Shown here: in pieces, positions 10,943-20,518 of the stretch
Layout: every line of letters starts with the position of its first letter
Position numbering within the stretch: the stretch's first letter is position 1
NCBI GenBank assembly: GCA_945919075.1
Contig: CAMEIX010000008.1
Location: forward strand, 1-64,000
DNA length: 64,000 nucleotides
Direction: 5' to 3'
Source of the DNA: an uncultured Lachnospiraceae bacterium
GTDB taxonomy: Bacteria; Bacillota; Clostridia; Lachnospirales; Lachnospiraceae
Made by a program: the position numbers and the translations under genes
The notes under the pieces: generated by a model
Database searches by the model: none
Told to the model about the DNA's origin: nothing
What the model saw: only the letters and a program-made list of their open reading frames with translations

Positions 10943-11818
10943 CTAAGCCTGTGCCTTTCGAAATTCTTCCATTCGCTTCAATTCTTTCTCGGTATCATCG
11001 AATCCAAGATGTGTGTAAACATTCATTGTGACCGATATATCCGAATGTCCCATGAGGTACTGCAATGTCTTTGGATTCATTCCCAATTTTGCCATATTGG
11101 AACAATAGGTGGGTCGGCACACATGGGGAGTGATGTTCGGCATCTGCACCCGGTAAATATCATTATACCTACCGACCATGTGATTGAATCGGTGCTACCA
11201 GTGCATTGCCACAAGTGGCATATCGTTTTCATCGTAGAAAAGAAATCCACTATAGCCATCAATCACCTTTTCGACCTTGGGAGGTACTCTGTCCTCGATG
11301 ATTGCCTGAAACATCTGTGCCACATCCTCTGTGATGGGAAGTTTCCTTGTTCCGGCATCCGTCTTTGTATTTTCTATGATGTACCGCATATCTGATGTTC
11401 TCTTTAGCTGATGGCCTATATTTACGATTCGTTTCTCCAAATCAATGTCTTTCAGTGTCAGACCACAGAATTCTAAAATTCGCATCCTCGTGTGAAAGAG
11501 GATATAAACCACTTCATTATATTTGCAGTACACCACATCGTCATGTACAAATTTTAGTAACTTTCGCATCTGGTCTTTGCTGATAGCCTCCCTTGTTACC
11601 GAGTCATTTACCACAACTCCGGCAAGCTGGAATCCAAATGGATTTTTCACTATGATATCGTCATCCACCGCCATCTGAAAGGCAGGTCTAAGCACTCCCC
11701 GGATAGTATGGATAGAACTGTAGCTTTTCTTATCTTCCTGTTGCAACTTGATAAGAAACAGCTTTGTATCTGATGTTTTCACACTTCGGATTGTTTTCTT
11801 GCCAAACCTTTTGGACAC
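10943..11818 (-). pseudogene. Tyrosine site-specific integrase, frameshifted and N-terminally truncated
   Basis: ORF 11195..11818 (VKTSDTKLFLIKLQQEDKKSYSSIHTIRGVLRPAFQMAVDDDIIVKNPF...EFCGLTLKDIDL) continues in another frame as ORF 10943..11179 (ITPHVCRPTYCSNMAKLGMNPKTLQYLMGHSDISVTMNVYTHL). Confidence 0.85.
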
Positions 11819-12224
11819 TCCATATAACAGTCATATAATTGAGTTAATATTTCATCACAAGCCTCTATCCAGAAAACATCGGTAGGAAAAATCTCTTTAC
11901 AGAAGGCATCATTATATCCTGTCGTCACTGCAAAATATTCTTTATACGAATAAACAACGGGCGGAAATACCGTGATAGCCCCAACAGTCAAAAGGCTCGC
12001 AATGTTCAAAATCAACATTCTAATAATCATTCAATTGTTTATCAATATCGCTACCACCATACATAATTCGAATAGTATTACAGTCGCATTGGTATTTGTT
12101 CAAGAGAACGGACAGCCCTCATAATACGTTCTGTTTGTCCGGCAGTTGCTTCAGATGCCAACAATTCATGTGCAATATGTTCGTAAATCCTGTCTTGCTT
12201 CAGTAGAATATGCCACGCGAAAAA

Positions 12225-13076
12225 TCATATGCCAAAATCTCTTTTTATTTCAGCTTCAATGACATCTGCGGAGAAAACTCTACCAGCTTTTACATCAGAC
12301 ATCCCTTTTTCAATTTCTTTATCAAATTGTTCTTTTGTAAGAGAAGCATGTGCCAGTTTCCTCATAACCTCTATCTTCTCGTATTTTCCGGTTTCTGAAT
12401 CAATAACAATCATCGCAGACTCTCCAATCTGTCTTCCGTCTCTATAGGTAGAGAACACATCTGTCGATATGATGCCGTCTTTTTCAAATATCTTCTCCAC
12501 CGGAGTATGCCCTACCACCTGTTTGTATGTACCTGCTCTAAATATCTCTCTGGTCTCATACTGTGGTCTGAACCATAAGGGTGATTCATCATTCCAGAGA
12601 TAATCATGGGGAGCATCGTTCACCGCTGCAATAACATCATCTATATCAGCAAACAGCAGATCCTCGTTTAGCCATTTCAGGAAATCAGCTGTAAGCCCTC
12701 CATGTGAGAAAAGCACATTGTCAATCCGATGGATTATGTTGATCTGTGTCGGACTCTTAAGGCTGTTCTCAAGCTCTTCAAGCTTTGACATTACCGTCCT
12801 CTCAGCATAAGGAGAATATCCGTTCTCAAGCCTTCCCCACGGGTAGCTGACATCATGATTGCCATAACACCAGAGGGTATCCGGATAGTCCACAGAAAAT
12901 GCAATAGCCCGGTCAAACGTTTCTTTATATCGCTCTATCTGAAATTCCATATTCCAGTCATCCGGAATATCCATCAGGCATACAGCCCGATCTGCCTTAC
13001 CGTCTTTTAAGATTTTCTCTGCTCTGTCGAATATCCATATTTTCAGATGAATATCAGGGATCACAAGTACTCGCAT
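12225..13076 (-). CDS. Metallophosphoesterase (calcineurin-like)
   Basis: VIPDIHLK, WCYGNHDVSY, FSHGG, VVGHTP motifs. Confidence 0.88.
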   Translation of the reverse strand: MRVLVIPDIHLKIWIFDRAEKILKDGKADRAVCLMDIPDDWNMEFQIERYKETFDRAIAFSVDYPDTLWCYGNHDVSYPWGRLENGYSPYAERTVMSKLEELENSLKSPTQINIIHRIDNVLFSHGGLTADFLKWLNEDLLFADIDDVIAAVNDAPHDYLWNDESPLWFRPQYETREIFRAGTYKQVVGHTPVEKIFEKDGIISTDVFSTYRDGRQIGESAMIVIDSETGKYEKIEVMRKLAHASLTKEQFDKEIEKGMSDVKAGRVFSADVIEAEIKRDFGI

Positions 13077-13210
13077 AACACCATCTCCCCCATAAGCAAA
13101 TTAACTTTCGAGCGATATTCGTAGTTGAAAGTCACCGCTCGTTTTATTAATGTTACCATCAAAAGGCGACTGCATTTCTGCAAGCGCCTAAAGTGTACTT
13201 CTAAATTCAC

Positions 13211-14605
13211 CTACCGCTTTATTCTAATAAGTGCCGTCGGTGATTTTGCATTTCCATCTCTATAAACGATATCCTCATTAATCAACGGATTTAGTACTTC
13301 CGCCAAAAACTGACTTCTACTCTTATATTTTGTATATGCCTGAAGTTCTTTTACAGATTTCGGTCCTTCTATTTTTAGTATTTTCACTATTCTTTCTGCA
13401 TCTGTTACCACATCATTATCAGTCTCTACTCCATTCTCTTCGTAAAGCTTATCATACAAACGCAGATTCAAAAAACCAGGATATATCGATACAACTGGTT
13501 GCAAGTGTTCTTCACTATCTTTATAACTTTCAATCATAGTCTGAAAGCCTGTACCACCACGTTCCATTAAGTTTGCTTCATCCAGACACGCCGCTATTAT
13601 TGTATTTCTACGAATAGAAGGAATAGAGCCAATAGGATATTCTTCATAGTTCTTCGGTAACAGCCATGATCCTGGTGATACGATCTCTATTCTGTCGCAA
13701 TATATATCTACATCTATCTGGGTACCAGCTATAGAATAGTCCCTATGAGCTACTGCATTTACAAGGGCTTCTCTAATCGCCTCCTTCGGATATGATCGAA
13801 TTTCCTCACGACCACCATTTGGAGTCTTTTGCCATCCTGTCTTCGTATTTCTTTCAATGAAATTGATTGCATCTTGAAAAACCTTAGCCAAAGATCCTTT
13901 AAATCTTTCGTGATCCAATACGGTTCCTGTCTTTTGTTTTCCCTTCCAAAGCCGACAGCATAGCAAGGAATCATCTCCATCATAATCGTCACCAAACATG
14001 ATAAAACCAGATTTTGCAAAGCCCCCTTTAGATACAATTTCCTCATTTTGTAAATCCTTTAATGTTGGAGCCGACGAATCCTCCCTGTACTCCCTGCATA
14101 CTTTGATATATTCCGTCCATTTCTTTTCATCGTACTTTATCTCCGTCGTTTCATTATCTACACCAAACTTCCTTTTATGCAAAGCAATTATTTCTTCTGG
14201 TGTAGCAGGCGGTGTATTTCCATCACCTTTAATATATACGGTCTCATTAAAATCACCCTCTCGATATCTTAAGATTGAATCCGCTTGGATGACATTGACC
14301 GCCAAAACAAAGCGCTCTGCATTCGCATCAACACTCCTCAACATATACTGAACCCTTGCATGCGGAAATATATGTCTATCGTTAATCGTAGCAATAAGAT
14401 TTTTTGTCTTATCAATTTCGTCCAAGCTAATACCAAAAGCCTCGCCTTCATTCGAAACTCCGACAAACATAACTCCACCTTTTCCGTTTGCATATCCAAC
14501 AATTGTTTTAGCCCATTTAATAGGTTTGTCAGGATTCAAAACTGTCTTATATTCATAATCTAAATCTTCCGATATTACATCCGGAAATAACTCACGTATA
14601 TGCAT
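13211..14605 (-). CDS. AlbA_2/Schlafen-like putative DNA-binding ATPase with C-terminal winged helix
   Basis: MHIRELFPDVISEDLDYEYKTVLN...VGYANGKGGVMFVGVSNEG, IREALVNAVAHRDYSI, GTGFQTM; C-terminal HTH-like region AERIVKILKIEGPKSVKELQAYTKYKSRSQFLAEVLNPLI. Confidence 0.83.
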   Translation of the reverse strand: MHIRELFPDVISEDLDYEYKTVLNPDKPIKWAKTIVGYANGKGGVMFVGVSNEGEAFGISLDEIDKTKNLIATINDRHIFPHARVQYMLRSVDANAERFVLAVNVIQADSILRYREGDFNETVYIKGDGNTPPATPEEIIALHKRKFGVDNETTEIKYDEKKWTEYIKVCREYREDSSAPTLKDLQNEEIVSKGGFAKSGFIMFGDDYDGDDSLLCCRLWKGKQKTGTVLDHERFKGSLAKVFQDAINFIERNTKTGWQKTPNGGREEIRSYPKEAIREALVNAVAHRDYSIAGTQIDVDIYCDRIEIVSPGSWLLPKNYEEYPIGSIPSIRRNTIIAACLDEANLMERGGTGFQTMIESYKDSEEHLQPVVSIYPGFLNLRLYDKLYEENGVETDNDVVTDAERIVKILKIEGPKSVKELQAYTKYKSRSQFLAEVLNPLINEDIVYRDGNAKSPTALIRIKR

Positions 14606-14643
14606 CTTGGCACCTCCTGCAGTCTTATGTGATAAACATATCA

Positions 14644-14692
14644 AACATTTCGGAACATTGCAACAACATTTCGGAACATTTTGACGACATTT
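14644..14692. promoter_or_regulatory. Helically phased AACATT repeat array upstream of the AlbA_2 gene (candidate operator)
   Basis: AACATT at 14644, 14654, 14665, 14675 and GACATT at 14686; spacing 10/11/10/11 nt. AACATTTCGGAACATT occurs twice exactly 21 nt apart. Confidence 0.55.
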
Positions 14693-14981
14693 CAACTTCA
14701 CATGAATACTAAAATTAGCATTAACATAATTACACTATTTTACTCTGAATACCGAGAATGCACCGAGAAAAAGATTACAAAAGACTTTTGGGTAACATTT
14801 CGGTGCATCGTAATGTTCATAACCTCAACTTTCATTTCACGACTACACACGCAACAGTTCCAAATAAGCAAACCGACATTTTTGTAATTAAAAGAAGTCC
14901 CCGAAGGAACTCCTTAATGTTCATGGCAGACTCCTCATTGAATATTTTTGACATAAAGAACAAAATTATTCAATGCATGCA

Positions 14982-16166
14982 TTAGGTACGATATGCCATA
15001 TTATAAATGGCAAGCATGTCCTCATAGCCAAGTTTTTTATAGCCATCAAGCACTCTTGTCTTGTTCTGTGAACATCTAATTGCCATTTCTTCCAGATCAT
15101 CTTCCCGAACATCAAGTTCCTGTAAACATGTAGGCATTCCAAGATCTATATAATACTGTTCCTGCATATCAATGGCTTTCTCGATGGTCACTTCGGGATG
15201 TTCAAAATCAATATCGAGATTCCATACATTTGAAGCATACTGAAGCCATCGTGAGATATTTGCCTTGTATACATATCTTGCCCAACTGCACCAGAGGGCT
15301 GCAAGTCCTGCACCATGTGCAATTTTGGGATACATGCCAGAAACTACATGTTCAAACTGATGAACAGCTAAAAGAAAACTTCTTCCACACTGTGTAAGTC
15401 CGTTATGCGCTAATGAAGATGCCCACATCATATTGGCACGTGCTTCATAATCATCAGGATTCTTTATACAATCCATACCAGCTTTCATGGTACTCTTAAT
15501 AACAGCCTCTGCGACTGCATCGGTCAAATAAGTATCTTCTCCCGGGCAGAAATATCTCTCAATTGTATGCATTGCAATATCAACTGCACCACATGCTGTC
15601 TGATACGCATTTACAGTGTATGTCAGTTCCGGATTCTCAATGGCGAAATTCATTCGGTTGCAGCTGCATCCATATCCCATCTTCTCTCCCGTTTCAGAAT
15701 TCGTAATTACACAAGAATTTGACATTTCAGAACCTGCTGCTGCCAATGTAAGGATTGCTCCCTTATTCAGTGTTTTCTCCGGAACTGCCTTCTTTAAGGA
15801 GAAGTCCCATACATCCATATCCGGATTGGCAGCACCGTTGGCAATATCCTTAGCTGAATCCATAACGGAACCACCACCAACTGCTAATACAAAGTCAACA
15901 TTTTCTTTTTGACAAAGCGCAATTCCTTCCCTGACTAATGACAATTCGGGGTTGGCAACTACACCACCAAGCTCAACATAGCTAATGTTTTCCTCTTCAA
16001 GACACTTCCTAACTCTATCTAATAAACCACTTTTCTTCGCTGACTGACTGCCATAATGAATCAAAACTTTATTCGGGTTAAATTCTGCTACTAATTTTCC
16101 CACTTTTAATTCTTCACCTTTACCAAAGTACACTTTTGTTGGTGTTTCATAAATAAAATTGTTCAT
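14982..16166 (-). CDS. Iron-containing alcohol dehydrogenase
   Basis: VYFGKGEELKVGKLVAEFNPNKVLIHYG, AVGGGSVMDSAKDIANG, GAGLAALWCSWARY; YqhD/BDH-type. Confidence 0.92.
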   Translation of the reverse strand: MNNFIYETPTKVYFGKGEELKVGKLVAEFNPNKVLIHYGSQSAKKSGLLDRVRKCLEEENISYVELGGVVANPELSLVREGIALCQKENVDFVLAVGGGSVMDSAKDIANGAANPDMDVWDFSLKKAVPEKTLNKGAILTLAAAGSEMSNSCVITNSETGEKMGYGCSCNRMNFAIENPELTYTVNAYQTACGAVDIAMHTIERYFCPGEDTYLTDAVAEAVIKSTMKAGMDCIKNPDDYEARANMMWASSLAHNGLTQCGRSFLLAVHQFEHVVSGMYPKIAHGAGLAALWCSWARYVYKANISRWLQYASNVWNLDIDFEHPEVTIEKAIDMQEQYYIDLGMPTCLQELDVREDDLEEMAIRCSQNKTRVLDGYKKLGYEDMLAIYNMAYRT

Positions 16167-16184
16167 GTTCTTTCCTGCTTTCCT

Positions 16185-16586
16185 CTACATCTCCCCAGCA
16201 ATTTTCTCTATCAATGTAATATCCGCCGGCAGCCACTCCACAGAGTCCAATTCGTTCTTCGTCAGCCACTTAGCTGCCTCATGCTCCTTTAATACCAGGT
16301 CCCCGGAAACAATCCTTGCCCAAAAACAATCCATCGACAAATGGAATGTTGGATAATCATATTCAATCGTATCAATCATTTCGCCAACTGCTATTTCTGT
16401 GTCAAGTTCTTCCTCTATTTCACGAACAAGGGCCTCTTTAGGTGTTTCTCCTTCTTCAATCTTACCTCCCGGGAACTCCCATCCGCCCTTAAAATCACCG
16501 TATCCTCTCTGCGTTGCAAAAATAATCGGCTCACCCTTTTCATTTGTTGCTTTAATGATTGCTGCCACTACTCGTACTGTTTTCAT
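16185..16586 (-). CDS. NUDIX hydrolase (MutT-like)
   Basis: GGWEFPGGKIEEGETPKEALVREIEEEL Nudix box. Confidence 0.94.
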   Translation of the reverse strand: MKTVRVVAAIIKATNEKGEPIIFATQRGYGDFKGGWEFPGGKIEEGETPKEALVREIEEELDTEIAVGEMIDTIEYDYPTFHLSMDCFWARIVSGDLVLKEHEAAKWLTKNELDSVEWLPADITLIEKIAGEM

Positions 16587-16595
16587 GTCACACCT

Positions 16596-18818
16596 CTACT
16601 CATTTACAATATATTCGTATAAATCTTCTCGTACCGGCACATCCAACAACCATTCAATTTCAACAGCTGTTTTATCCGTATTTGGCATCGTAAATTCTCT
16701 TACTCTGCCACTCGCCTGCATATGCCCCAAATAATAGAATTCCTTTGAAATTTTATCATCTTTGTTCTTTCGTACAAAAAGATGCACCTGAATTCCCCTC
16801 TCTTTTGCATGCAAAAAATTTTGTACATCTTCTGATGCCACACTTCGTCCCGACTTAGAAATTGCAATTAGACTACTGCTACTTGTAAAGTGGTCTTCAT
16901 ATTTTGTTGTATCACTTATATCCTCTGATTTATCATAGTTAATAAACACAGGAAAAGTCTTGGTTTTCTTGTCATACTTATAGCCGCCTATATTAAGTGG
17001 TACTTCGTTTGCTTCCCAATTAAGCAAACGGCATACATCTTCATAGGTATATTTTTGATATAACACAAAATCAGTCCCTTTATATGTATCAGAATAGTCC
17101 CTCTCATACCGACTAATGCCAAATTCGATAAGTTCCTTCATAATCTCATAAAAGTCCCTATTTGCAAGCATTTTTTCAAAAGCTTTAGAAATATGATAGT
17201 CCGTCTCTGTAATGTCATCTTTTTCAATAAATACGCACTCTGCATAAGTATTTTTGCTGGAACCCGCCGGAAACTCATTTGTCATAATATTAACAATATT
17301 ATCTTTTTGATTTTGGCTCATGGAAATCCCGTAATCCGCTTTTAATTCTTCCTGTAATCCGGCAAACAATGATAATCTATGTGCAAGGAAAAGTGTTCTT
17401 TCCAAAAGCCTCAGTTCATGAATTCGTTTCCCACTGGCAAGTTTTTTAGATACAAATTCAACCACTTTTTCTTCTGTAGTAGATAACCTTACCTTATAAT
17501 CTTTTTCATACTTTACGAGAAATCTGTAATATGATCCTAAACTATTGTTGTCAAAAATGCGAAGTACATCCATTTCTCCGTAATCATCAAAATCCTTTAG
17601 TTTTGGAATTCTGCCAAGCTTGTTTTTGAGATTCGTATAATTTTCTTTAATTAACTTAATATCACTGAAATTAGCATTGTCCACTGCTGCAAAAATGCGT
17701 TTTCTACTAATCTCATCAAAATGAATGGTACTTGCCCCGGGAATAACCCGTCCACCTTCCATCAAGTATCTTCGTATATTGTCCTTGTTGTAACTACGGT
17801 CACCTGACAGCGCAATCGGAATCATAAAGTTATTCTTGTAATTGCCAATAAAATCAAGAATTACAACGTATTCTTTCCCTGATGCTTTTCTAAGTCCTCT
17901 GCCCAACTGCTGAATAAAAACGATTGGTGACTGTGTAGGTCGGAGCATAATAACCTGATTTACTTCCACAATATCTGTACCTTCTGAGAATATATCAACA
18001 GTTATTATATAATCCAGGTAATCATCTTCATCCGACGTCACATCCATTGTCAATCGTTCGATTGCTTCTGTTCTTTTTTCTTCAGAATCATCACCACTTA
18101 ATGCAATAGTCCTTAGTCCTTTTTCATTAAATTTTCTGGATAGCTCTCTCGCCTCCTCAATTCTACTGCAGAAAATCAAACCTTTTACACGTTCTCCTGA
18201 ATAACCAAAGTATGCTGCTTGTTCCATTACGTATTTCACGCGGTCATCACTTATAAGATACCTGAAATTCTCAAGTTGTTCTTCTCTGGAATTACCCTCA
18301 TCGGAAACAAAAGCCAAATCAGTAATTCCAAAATAATGGAATGGGCACAACAAATCCTCGTCCATTGCCTGTTGCAGACGAATCTCATAGGCAATGTTAT
18401 GATCAAAAATTTCATAGATATTGCGTCCCTCAATATTATCATCACGCTTATCCGGTGTTGCAGTCATTCCCAATGTAAATTTGGGAGTAAAATAATCCAT
18501 TACTCTTTTATAACTTCCGGCACTGGTATGATGCGCTTCGTCGTAAATACACGCATCAAAATAGTCCCTTGAAAATCTCTCCAAGTTCTCCTGCTTACTC
18601 AATGTTTGTACTGTAGCAAATACAAAATCCGCTTCATAATCATGCTTAATACCTGATACTAAACCAGTTTTTATCTTGCTTCCGAAAACTCTCTCAAAGG
18701 AACTTTTTGCTTGTTTTGCAATCTGGTTTCTGTGCACCAAAAATAAAACTCTCTTAAATCCAAGTTCTCTCATTGCAAACGCAGATGCATAGGTTTTTCC
18801 TGTACCCGCTCGTGTCAA
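16596..18818 (-). pseudogene. SF2 DEAD/DEAH helicase (DUF3427-type), truncated within the Walker A region; N-terminal domain absent
   Basis: Begins TRAGTGKTYASAFAMRELGFKRVLFLVHRNQIAKQAKSSF; IYDEAHHTSAGSYKRVMDYF, LGMTATPDKRD, QQLGRGLRKASGKEYV. The full-length family has a long N-terminal region before Walker A that is missing. Confidence 0.75.
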
Positions 18819-18882
18819 GGGTGTGAATGGGATTTTTTTGTATTTTTTTCGGATAGGTTTTATTCAGTTTTAAATGTTCAAA

Positions 18883-18954
18883 GTGAGGTGCAGGAGTCGA
18901 ACCTGCGTCCTTTACCATAATTGGTACTGCGCCTCTCCGCTGAGCTACCCTCGC
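18883..18954 (-). other. tRNA-like remnant / pseudo-tRNA
   Basis: Minus strand GCGAGGGTAGCTCAGCGGAGAGGCGCAGTACCAATTATGGTAAAGGACGCAGGTTCGACTCCTGCACCTCAC: perfect T-arm GCAGG-TTCGACT-CCTGC and a D-arm-like TAGCTCAGCGG, but the acceptor stem pairs only 5/7 and the anticodon arm is irregular. Confidence 0.5.
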
Positions 18955-18959
18955 ATAAT

Positions 18960-19007
18960 GCGGTGGCGGGATATGACTCCCGCTTTACAATCACCTGGGG
19001 GCACCGC
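18960..19007 (-). other. Minimal tRNA-like stem pair (acceptor plus T-arm-like) adjoining the pseudo-tRNA
   Basis: Minus strand GCGGTG...GCGGG AGTCATAT CCCGC CACCGC: 6-bp outer stem and 5-bp T-arm-like stem; D arm absent. Confidence 0.35.
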
Positions 19008-19009
19008 TA

Positions 19010-20500
19010 CTATTTTTTTAATTCTTTTAATCTTACAAATAGAGTAACAATCCAATCAGCTGTAGAATCGGTACTAATTATTTCCACCACTAAAAGTAAA
19101 ATTACTAATAAAATAATCCAAGCAACAATTGCCCAATTACGCTGCTTCTTAATTTTTGTGATAATTTCGTTCTTAAAACTATCTTCTCCAATAAGTTCTT
19201 TCAATTCTTCTTCGTCAAATACATCTTTATAATTATTTTTTAGCTTATCAAATCCCATCTGCATTTGTTTTATTTTATAGTTAGTTTCATAAACACTAAA
19301 AATCAAAAAAAGCACAGAAAAAAATATAATAATCTCAAATATAACTGTAATATCTCTAGTAAATATATTATCTAATGGCGCATCCGATACAATATTCGCA
19401 AGTATTACAGTAAACAAAAAACTAAATACAGCTAATATGTTATTTTTCATCCCATGAGGGATACTAAATGCTAATTCACTTGATTTTTCTATAATTTCTG
19501 TAACACTTTTTCCTACTTGATTCTTTAAATCCAAATATCTATCTACATTATCCTTTTGATACAGATTAAAATTTGACTGAATTGACGAAAATGTTTTTTC
19601 ATCCAAATTAATTATGTTAGAATATCTACAATGAAGACTTATGATATTTCGCGCAATAATAGCCTTATCTGTGCTATTTCCACCTTCATATATCCAATTA
19701 TAAATCTTTACTATCTCTCTATTGGAAATAAGTTCTTGTATTTTTATTTCCATGCTTACATTTCTTTGTCCAGAAATCTTTATTTCTATTTTTTCTGCAT
19801 CTACAATCTCAGCATCATTTGCTATATAGCAGACAGCTAAAAGAGTCTCTAACTTCGCAAAGCAATCTGATAATTTATTCCTCATACCACTTATTTGAAA
19901 AGAAAAATCACCAGGCACTAAAGAATACAAATATCCATTCCTGAAATTTGCATTATCTCTTACCATTTTCAATCTTTCCAGTCTTCCGCCGTTTATTATG
20001 GTATCATGGTCTTCTCTGCCAATAAAAGAAATAGATTTTGTTGCAAAATGAATGTCGCTATCTTGCACTTCAAAATATAAAAACTCTCTATCAGTTAATA
20101 ACTGTGAAAAAATCAACATTATATCTAGTAATTCTTTAGTTGTAACAGCTTCACAAAACTTATCATAGCAATAGATTGAAACTACATTCTGATCAGATAT
20201 GTTTTTATCAACATGCCATGTCATCGTTACTGGTTCACCATTAAAGATTTCCCAATCAAACGAATCCAGATCATTATTTTTAGAAATTTGAATACCTTCA
20301 TCCGCTTCATTTACAACAGTTATTTCTACATCATCTCGTGATGGAAAACTAACCAATAATTCTCTAAGAATCTCCTTAGTCACACATGCAGAATCAACTA
20401 TTTCAAACACAAAATCTACAATTCTTATTTCTTCAGAATATTTTACCAATGATGAAGTATTCAATTTTTCTTTAATACTCTCAATTACACTTCTCATCAA
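19010..20500 (-). CDS. Uncharacterised protein with a soluble N-terminal part and about 3 C-terminal TM segments
   Basis: 496-aa ORF; hydrophobic segments NNILAVFSFLFTVILANIV, ITVIFEIIIFFSVLFLIFSVY, NWAIVAWIILLVILLLVVEII. Confidence 0.75.
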   Translation of the reverse strand: MMRSVIESIKEKLNTSSLVKYSEEIRIVDFVFEIVDSACVTKEILRELLVSFPSRDDVEITVVNEADEGIQISKNNDLDSFDWEIFNGEPVTMTWHVDKNISDQNVVSIYCYDKFCEAVTTKELLDIMLIFSQLLTDREFLYFEVQDSDIHFATKSISFIGREDHDTIINGGRLERLKMVRDNANFRNGYLYSLVPGDFSFQISGMRNKLSDCFAKLETLLAVCYIANDAEIVDAEKIEIKISGQRNVSMEIKIQELISNREIVKIYNWIYEGGNSTDKAIIARNIISLHCRYSNIINLDEKTFSSIQSNFNLYQKDNVDRYLDLKNQVGKSVTEIIEKSSELAFSIPHGMKNNILAVFSFLFTVILANIVSDAPLDNIFTRDITVIFEIIIFFSVLFLIFSVYETNYKIKQMQMGFDKLKNNYKDVFDEEELKELIGEDSFKNEIITKIKKQRNWAIVAWIILLVILLLVVEIISTDSTADWIVTLFVRLKELKK

Positions 20501-20518
20501 AACATTCCACCTTTTCGC

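Noticed and set aside
11779-12030. 83-aa minus-strand ORF upstream of the integrase remnant
   Set aside because: Overlaps the integrase fragment in another frame and has no recognisable domain; possibly remnant sequence.
18883-18954. Functional tRNA gene
   Set aside because: Acceptor stem has 2 mismatches, the anticodon arm does not form a 5-bp stem with a 7-nt loop, and no CCA is encoded; treated as a tRNA-like remnant.
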